Below, piece after piece: positions 7,028 to 10,648 of a stretch of DNA of 10,648 nt. The DNA is from Spartobacteria bacterium UBA5019 (GTDB taxonomy: Bacteria; Verrucomicrobiota; Verrucomicrobiia; Chthoniobacterales; Terrimicrobiaceae). The notes beneath the pieces were generated by a model that saw nothing but the letters and a program-made list of their open reading frames with translations, had not been told where the DNA came from and ran no database searches. The translations under genes and the position numbers were made by a program. Positions within the stretch are counted from its first letter, which is position 1. The number at the start of each line of letters is the position of its first letter. The stretch spans positions 22,544-33,191 of the forward strand of contig DGXZ01000010.1 in assembly GCA_002396485.1 (NCBI GenBank), given 5' to 3'.

Positions 7028-7668
7028 ACCGGGCAGATTCCGGATTTTGAAAGAATTTCCGCCACCTTGTCCACCACGCCTTCGAGGGTGAGGTGCGAGG
7101 TGTCGATCACGTGTGCCCCGGATGCGATTTTGAGCGGAGCGTTGGCCCGGCTGGAATCAAGTTTGTCGCGTTTCTCGATACTGTCGTGCAGTCCCTGCGC
7201 GGCCCTCCGGTGACGGCGGACTTCAGGCGAGGCATCCAGGTAGAATTTATAGGGCGTGTCCGGGAAGACCACCGAGCCGATATCACGCCCCTCGCTCACG
7301 ATCGGGCGCTTCTCCGCGAGGGCCCGGAGCTGCGCATTGACCAAGCTTCTCACGGCAGGCACGGCAGCGACAGGAGAAACACTCTGGTTCACCTCAAGCG
7401 TCTGGAGCTCCAAATCGGGCATCCCGGCATTGATGCGGATGAAAGATTCGCCGGCTTCGGTGAATCCGGAATCCACCGACATACGGTGCACGGCCGCATC
7501 AATGCTTTCGGGATGGGAGGGGTCGATCTGCTGGCGGAGAATTTCCCAAGTCACAGCGCGATACATGGCGCCGGAATTCACATGGGCAAAGCCGATCCGC
7601 CGAGCAAGCCGCGTTGCCACGCTGCTTTTGCCCGAGGCAGCAGGGCCATCGATGGCGATGACGATCAT
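7024..7668 (-). CDS. cmk: Cytidylate kinase
   Basis: A 214-residue P-loop kinase, close to the usual 220-225. The Walker A motif is GPAASGKS (residues 8-15). NSGAMYR (31-37) is the CMP-site motif, usually D-T/S-G-A-M/I-Y-R, so the first position has Asn in place of Asp, possibly a normal lineage variant. VSEGRDIGSVVFPD is the conserved segment with the nucleotide-binding Arg-Asp pair, KFYLDASPEVRRHRR is the LID region, and RDKLDSSRANAPLK followed by IDTSHLTLEGVV closes the family pattern. It phosphorylates CMP and dCMP with ATP, recycling the CMP released in lipid and RNA turnover. The ATG overlaps the aroA stop as ATGA (7668-7665) and the stop overlaps plsC in the same way. Placing cmk after aroA is a common bacterial arrangement; no rpsA follows here. 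Confidence 0.96.
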   Translation of the reverse strand: MIVIAIDGPAASGKSSVATRLARRIGFAHVNSGAMYRAVTWEILRQQIDPSHPESIDAAVHRMSVDSGFTEAGESFIRINAGMPDLELQTLEVNQSVSPVAAVPAVRSLVNAQLRALAEKRPIVSEGRDIGSVVFPDTPYKFYLDASPEVRRHRRAAQGLHDSIEKRDKLDSSRANAPLKIASGAHVIDTSHLTLEGVVDKVAEILSKSGICPV

Positions 7669-9098
7669 GGCGCGGAACTTCTCACGGCAGGCGTGCCGCT
7701 GCCTTTCAGCCCGGACAGGACCTCGGTGCGGTTTTTAATGCGGCCACCTTTTTGAATATGCAAGAGAGACTGCGCAAAGCCGGGGTAGGAGGTGTTCACA
7801 CAAGCAGTGTCTTCGATAATTGTTTCGCCCTCGGCAAAAAGTCCGGCGACCGCGAAGGCCATGGCGATGCGGTGGTCATGGTGACAAGGCAGGCGCGCCC
7901 CTTTGAGCGGTTTGCCTCCGGTGATCGCCATGCCGTCGGGGAATTCCTCCACCTGCACGCCCATGGCGCGAAGATTCGCAGCCACTGCAGCAATGCGGTC
8001 GGTCTCCTTCACACGCAATTCAGCAGCATCGCGAATGATCGTCGTGCCCTGCGCCAGCGCGGCGGCCACGGCAAGGATAGGGATTTCATCAATGACATTC
8101 GGGATTTCAGCACCTGCGATCGTCGTGGCGCGGAGGGTTGTGCCCTTGATGTCGATGTTACCCACCGGCTCGCCGCTGAGGGAGGTTTCAATCACTTCGC
8201 GGATGCGTGCGCCCATGCGTACGAGGACATCAATAATGCCTGTGCGGGTGGGGTTCAGGCCCACATCCTTCACCAGCAGGCGGGAGCCCGGTTGCGCGGC
8301 GGATGCAACCAACCAAAAAGCGGCGCTGGAGATGTCGCCGGGGACCGTGAAATCCATCGACTCCGGCACCTGACCTCCCTCGACGGTCGTGCGGATTTCA
8401 ACGAGTCGCCGATCCTTCGGGGAGTTTTTGTTTTCCCAGACCTCCTCGCGTTTCGATTTGATGAGAAAATAATCGAACATCCTCTCGGTATGGTCACGGG
8501 AGCGGGCGTTTTCGATCACTGTGGTGGGACCTTTGGCAAAGAGCCCGGCGAGGAGAATCGCGCTTTTGACCTGCGCGCTGGCGACCGGCGTGCGGTAGGT
8601 GATGCCCTCCAGATGGCCATGACCCTCGACTACAAGCGGCGGGCAGGATTTTTCACCTTCCGCGTGGAGATGGGCCCCCATGAGGCGTAGCGGATCGATG
8701 ACGCGCTGCATCGGGCGCTTCGACAGGGACGGGTCGCCAGTGAGGCGGGAGGTGAAATTCTGGGCGGCAAGGATGCCGGACATGAGCCGCATCGTGGTGC
8801 CAGAGTTGCCGCAATCCAGATCGGTGAACGGCTTGGTGAAACGGCCCGAAACGCCCTCCACAATGAGTGTTCCCGGTTCCGGACACTCGATGAAAACTCC
8901 CAACTGACGCATGGCTGCGGCTGTGCTGCGGCAATCCTCGCCCTCGAGGAAATTGCGGATCACGCAAGTTCCATTCGAAAGGGCGGCAAGCATGACAGCG
9001 CGGTGGGAGATGCTTTTGTCAGGCGGAACGGCGATTTCGGTGTCGATGAGCGCGGCGCGGCGGGATGAGAGAGAGTGATTTTCCTTGGTGGCCTTCAT
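7665..9098 (-). CDS. aroA: 3-phosphoshikimate 1-carboxyvinyltransferase (EPSP synthase)
   Basis: A 477-residue protein, longer than the usual 425-450. The N-terminal PPDKSISHR binds phosphate and shikimate-3-phosphate; LDCGNSGTTMRL, GDPSLSKRPM, SAQVKSA, RDHTERM, DFTVPGDISSAAFW, NPTRTG, KETDRIA and DHRIAMAFA follow in the expected order. SAQVK, RDHTE and NPTR match class II signatures; the position that carries Gly96 in E. coli is also Gly (GNSGTT). It transfers enolpyruvate from PEP to shikimate-3-phosphate, the sixth step of the shikimate pathway. Two additions explain the length: about 15 residues inserted after RDHTERM (a charged Lys/Glu/Asn-rich stretch) and about 30 residues after the normal C-terminus, from IQKGGR to the end. 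The ATG is fixed by an ATGA overlap with tyrA (9098-9095); the stop overlaps cmk likewise. The active site appears complete. Confidence 0.96.
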   Translation of the reverse strand: MKATKENHSLSSRRAALIDTEIAVPPDKSISHRAVMLAALSNGTCVIRNFLEGEDCRSTAAAMRQLGVFIECPEPGTLIVEGVSGRFTKPFTDLDCGNSGTTMRLMSGILAAQNFTSRLTGDPSLSKRPMQRVIDPLRLMGAHLHAEGEKSCPPLVVEGHGHLEGITYRTPVASAQVKSAILLAGLFAKGPTTVIENARSRDHTERMFDYFLIKSKREEVWENKNSPKDRRLVEIRTTVEGGQVPESMDFTVPGDISSAAFWLVASAAQPGSRLLVKDVGLNPTRTGIIDVLVRMGARIREVIETSLSGEPVGNIDIKGTTLRATTIAGAEIPNVIDEIPILAVAAALAQGTTIIRDAAELRVKETDRIAAVAANLRAMGVQVEEFPDGMAITGGKPLKGARLPCHHDHRIAMAFAVAGLFAEGETIIEDTACVNTSYPGFAQSLLHIQKGGRIKNRTEVLSGLKGSGTPAVRSSAP

Positions 9099-9976
9099 GT
9101 GGCTGGTGTCTGGCTGGCGCGGAGAGTCCGGGCATCTGCAAGAAACGCCTCCACGGCGCTCCGGTTGCCGCCTTCGAGGCCGAGTTTCAGCGTCTCGAGC
9201 GCGGTTTGCAAGTCATCGATTCCATTTAAAACCTCGGCACTGTTATCGAGGAAAATTTCCGCCCAGAGGCCTTCGGGCCCTCCCGCGATGCGGGTCGAGT
9301 CGCGGTAGCCCCCTCCGGCAAGGCGGGCAAGCGAGGGGTCTGCTCCCAGAGCGGCATGGACCAGAGCGGCGGCGGCGGCGTGAGGAAGGTGGCTGATGCG
9401 CGCCATCGCACGGTCGTGGGCCTCGGGGGACATTTCCTGAAGCGTGCAGCCTGCTGTTGTCCACAATTCCGCAGCCAGATCCCGGGCCGAAGGATCGGTG
9501 TGCGGCGTGGGCGTGAGGATACAAACTGCGCCATCATACAAATTCTCACGGGCGGCACGGATGCCACTCTGCTCGGAGCCCGCCATCGGATGCGCCCCGA
9601 TGAAGCGGCCCCCGAAGACCTCTTGAAGCCGTGCAACGATCTTGCCTTTCACGCTGCCGGCATCGGTCACAACGGCGCGCTCGGGCAGATATTTCCTGAG
9701 TTCAGGACCGATCGCTTCGATCGCATGCGGAGATAGGCAAAGAACGGCCATGTCGGAATCCGCAACGGCAGCAGAGAGATCATGCGACACGCGACAATCC
9801 GGAAGGAGTGATGCCGCCTCGCGGGCGGCTTCCTCGCGGCGCGCCCAAAGACAGATATCCCGAAAATGACCCGACCTGCGCAGAGCCATCGCAAGCGAGC
9901 CGCCGATCAGGCCTGGTCCCAGGATGGTGACTCGCCGGTTCAGGGCACCAGAAAAATCTTGCCCGAGTAAGGGCAT
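9095..9976 (-). CDS. tyrA: Prephenate (or arogenate) dehydrogenase
   Basis: A 293-residue protein, the size of a TyrA without a chorismate mutase or ACT domain. An N-terminal Rossmann fold carries GPGLIGGS (20-27), then DAGSVKG (105-111) and GAHPMAGSEQSG (127-138), where the His is the usual catalytic or substrate-binding residue. ISHLPHAAAAALVHA in the helical C-terminal half is also a family mark. It oxidatively decarboxylates prephenate to 4-hydroxyphenylpyruvate (or arogenate to tyrosine) with NAD(P)+; I cannot decide substrate or cofactor. With no ACT domain, direct tyrosine inhibition through that domain is unlikely. The ATG at 9976 lies 37 nt inside the lipoprotein gene and is preceded by GAGGTGAA, the only clear Shine-Dalgarno-like sequence in the run, which supports this start. 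It precedes aroA, so two enzymes of one pathway are co-translated. Confidence 0.95.
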   Translation of the reverse strand: MPLLGQDFSGALNRRVTILGPGLIGGSLAMALRRSGHFRDICLWARREEAAREAASLLPDCRVSHDLSAAVADSDMAVLCLSPHAIEAIGPELRKYLPERAVVTDAGSVKGKIVARLQEVFGGRFIGAHPMAGSEQSGIRAARENLYDGAVCILTPTPHTDPSARDLAAELWTTAGCTLQEMSPEAHDRAMARISHLPHAAAAALVHAALGADPSLARLAGGGYRDSTRIAGGPEGLWAEIFLDNSAEVLNGIDDLQTALETLKLGLEGGNRSAVEAFLADARTLRASQTPAT

Positions 9977-10347
9977 TTCACCTCAGTGCCGGGAGGAAAT
10001 CCACGAACGTCCACATAGCCGGCATAGGGCGAGTGGGGACTGGTGACGAATCCGGGTTTTCCTGGAACTGGCGTTCCGTAGGAGAGGTCCCTGGAAGCCA
10101 CGGGCTCGGGGGGAGGAGTCGGTGTGGGAGCGGGAGTCGGTGTGGCATTCGGGTCCACTGCAGGTGGCATTTCGGTGTAACCTTCCGGCGTTGGCGTTGG
10201 AGTGATGAACTGCGTGGTGTCGGAGGCTGTGCCTTGGTAGCCAAAGCGGCCTGTTCCGGTTTTGCGAACTGGACGCTGGGATTCACACGCTGCGAGAACC
10301 AATACGGCCAAGGCGGAGCCAAGCACGATTGCGGAAGATTTTTTCAT
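9940..10347 (-). CDS. Lipoprotein with a Thr-Pro-rich linker, function unknown
   Basis: A 135-residue protein. The frame is open further upstream (to an ATG at 10485), but the ATG at 10347 is chosen because it produces a textbook lipoprotein signal peptide: MKKSSAI, a hydrophobic core, then LAAC with Cys21 as the lipidated residue, followed by Glu22 (not Asp, so no strong inner-membrane retention signal by the E. coli rule). A low-complexity linker rich in Pro and Thr (ITPTPTPEG and TPTPAPTPTPPPEP) covers about residues 45-85. The C-terminal 30 residues look like a compact conserved element: SPYAGYVDVRGFPPGTEVKC, then PYSGKIFLVP. I recognise no named domain. It is first in the run; its 3' end overlaps tyrA by 37 nt, an odd link between an envelope protein and tyrosine synthesis. 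Outer-membrane location is inferred from the lipobox alone. Confidence 0.88.
   Translation of the reverse strand: MKKSSAIVLGSALAVLVLAACESQRPVRKTGTGRFGYQGTASDTTQFITPTPTPEGYTEMPPAVDPNATPTPAPTPTPPPEPVASRDLSYGTPVPGKPGFVTSPHSPYAGYVDVRGFPPGTEVKCPYSGKIFLVP
10115..10145 (+). repeat. 13-bp direct repeat encoding the Thr-Pro linker
   Basis: GGAGTCGGTGTGG occurs twice on the plus strand, at 10115-10127 and 10133-10145, an 18-bp period that keeps the reading frame. It lies inside the lipoprotein gene and encodes Thr-Pro units on the minus strand. A similar but less exact GGAGTTGG/GGTGTCGG pattern encodes the linker of the LysM gene near 5504-5532. It is a coding low-complexity repeat, not a mobile or regulatory one. 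Confidence 0.7.
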
Positions 10348-10362
10348 AAATGGGATCGCGTT

Positions 10363-10392
10363 TAAGTAGCCATGGCGGGCGTCCGGTTTCAA
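10363..10392 (-). promoter_or_regulatory. Possible promoter of the lipoprotein-tyrA-aroA-cmk-plsC operon
   Basis: On the minus strand TTGAAA (10392-10387) and TACTTA (10368-10363) are separated by 18 bp. The -35 box is good; the -10 box matches the consensus poorly. It would start transcription only about 9 nt before the lipoprotein ATG, giving a nearly leaderless message, in keeping with the lack of a Shine-Dalgarno sequence there. The 10348-10599 gap must hold the promoter for this run, since the neighbouring gene is divergent, but this exact placement is uncertain. Confidence 0.25.
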
Positions 10393-10542
10393 TCCAAATC
10401 TCGCGGCTTCATCTGAAAGACGTTTGAGTGACGCCGATGCTGAAGAGCGTTGAATGCATTGCATGAGGCGACCGCGTTGCGGCAAGGAATGCCCCCAGAC
10501 TTGATCCCTGAAACCGGCATGTTTTTTCTTTTAATAAATCCC

Positions 10543-10571
10543 TTGCCGCGCGTGAAGGTCTGCGCTACATA
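10543..10571 (+). promoter_or_regulatory. Putative promoter for the right-edge gene
   Basis: TTGCCG (10543-10548) and TACATA (10566-10571) are spaced by 17 bp, the optimum for a sigma-70-type promoter. The -35 box matches 4 of 6 consensus bases and the -10 box keeps only its leading TA and its central A. The expected start near 10578 leaves about 22 nt before the ATG at 10600. An AT-rich stretch just upstream (10521-10540) could act as an UP element. The placement in a divergent gap directly before a start codon adds weight. Confidence 0.45.
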
Positions 10572-10599
10572 TCTCGCCCCTTTCACTAAATTAACGCCC

Positions 10600-10648
10600 A
10601 TGGCTCAAAAATCTAAAAAACCTGCCAAGGCCAAGCCTGTTGCAAAAA
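10600..10648 (+). CDS. N-terminus of a lysine-rich protein, cut by the window edge
   Basis: Sixteen codons are visible, from the ATG at 10600: MAQKSKKPAKAKPVAK, after which the window ends. The composition is Lys/Ala/Pro-rich, a disordered basic tail of the kind found at the start of DksA/TraR-type regulators, sigma factors, histone-like proteins or ribosome-associated proteins in several phyla; there is too little to choose. Support for a real gene comes from the promoter-like sequence 29 bp upstream and the divergent layout. No Shine-Dalgarno sequence is seen (the leader ends TTAACGCCC). A 70-codon frame in antisense (10389-10601) covers the same start but would remove the promoter region and is not credible. 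Confidence 0.6.
   Translation, partial: MAQKSKKPAKAKPVAK

Larger units (their letters stand above)
10348..10599. other. Divergent intergenic region, 252 bp
   Basis: This region separates the lipoprotein gene (minus) from the gene starting at 10600 (plus), so it should hold two divergent promoters. Visible elements are the two promoter-like pairs listed separately, a small perfect hairpin CCGC-GTT-GCGG at 10472-10482, a TGCATTGCAT direct repeat at 10455-10464, and a T-rich run at 10521-10532. Open frames crossing it are not credible as genes. I see no riboswitch, tRNA or small RNA that I can support. Confidence 0.6.

Noticed and set aside
7024..7668. Asn in place of Asp in the NSGAMYR motif of Cmk as a sign of lost function
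   Set aside because: All other kinase motifs are intact and this position may vary naturally between lineages; not enough to propose inactivity.
7752..8690. Long 312-codon plus-strand frame opposite aroA
   Set aside because: It mirrors the codon structure of aroA, has a His/Arg/Gly-rich shadow composition and no recognisable motif, while aroA is unambiguous.
10348..10485. Upstream extension of the lipoprotein frame to the ATG at 10485
   Set aside because: It would bury the signal peptide and lipobox 46 residues inside the protein; the ATG at 10347 gives a standard lipoprotein N-terminus.
10489..10532. ATGCC...GGCAT inverted repeat followed by a T-run (terminator-like on the plus strand)
   Set aside because: The 5-bp stem has a 22-nt loop, and no plus-strand gene lies upstream that would need termination; the T-run fits better as AT-rich promoter sequence.
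10389..10601. 70-codon minus-strand frame across the divergent gap
   Set aside because: It is antisense to the start of the right-edge gene, covers the promoter region and has an unstructured, unremarkable composition.

Overview
This is a compact, GC-rich bacterial chromosome segment with no mobile elements, RNA genes or CRISPR repeats. Two partial plus-strand genes sit at the edges: the C-terminus of GTP-dependent PEP carboxykinase at the left and the lysine-rich N-terminus of an unidentified protein at the right. Between them an unbroken run of twelve minus-strand genes fills about 10 kb. The envelope proteins with Thr-Pro linkers, the LPS-transport permease (a Gram-negative trait), the GTP-type PEP carboxykinase, the gene order and the near absence of Shine-Dalgarno sequences suggest a Verrucomicrobiota member (Spartobacteria-like). 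That placement is inference from remembered family patterns, not a computed result.

In transcription order (right to left), the first part is a lipoprotein gene, then tyrA (prephenate dehydrogenase), aroA (EPSP synthase), cmk (CMP kinase), plsC (lysophosphatidate acyltransferase), a 50-residue membrane microprotein and a 174-residue protein of unknown function. The lipoprotein and tyrA overlap by 37 nt. The next four junctions (tyrA/aroA, aroA/cmk, cmk/plsC, plsC/microprotein) are all the 4-nt ATGA stop/start overlap, so this part is almost certainly translated in a coupled way.

After a 51-bp gap with a weak promoter-like sequence, the second part follows: a membrane-anchored LysM protein, accA (acetyl-CoA carboxylase alpha), an LptF/LptG-family permease, a membrane-anchored alpha/beta-hydrolase-fold protein and an M16 zinc peptidase. 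The last of these meets pckG tail to tail with 16 bp between them. The cluster joins aromatic amino acid synthesis, CMP recycling, fatty acid and phospholipid synthesis and envelope assembly.

The points most worth a second look are: (1) the microprotein, supported by its exact ATGA overlap with plsC; (2) the alpha/beta-hydrolase, whose nucleophile-elbow serine is glycine; (3) the LysM protein, whose C-terminal half resembles an L,D-transpeptidase but which has no cysteine anywhere; (4) an insertion and a C-terminal extension in AroA; (5) the lack of Shine-Dalgarno sequences in eleven of twelve minus-strand genes. I see no wholly new multi-gene system here; the window is mostly housekeeping with several odd envelope proteins.
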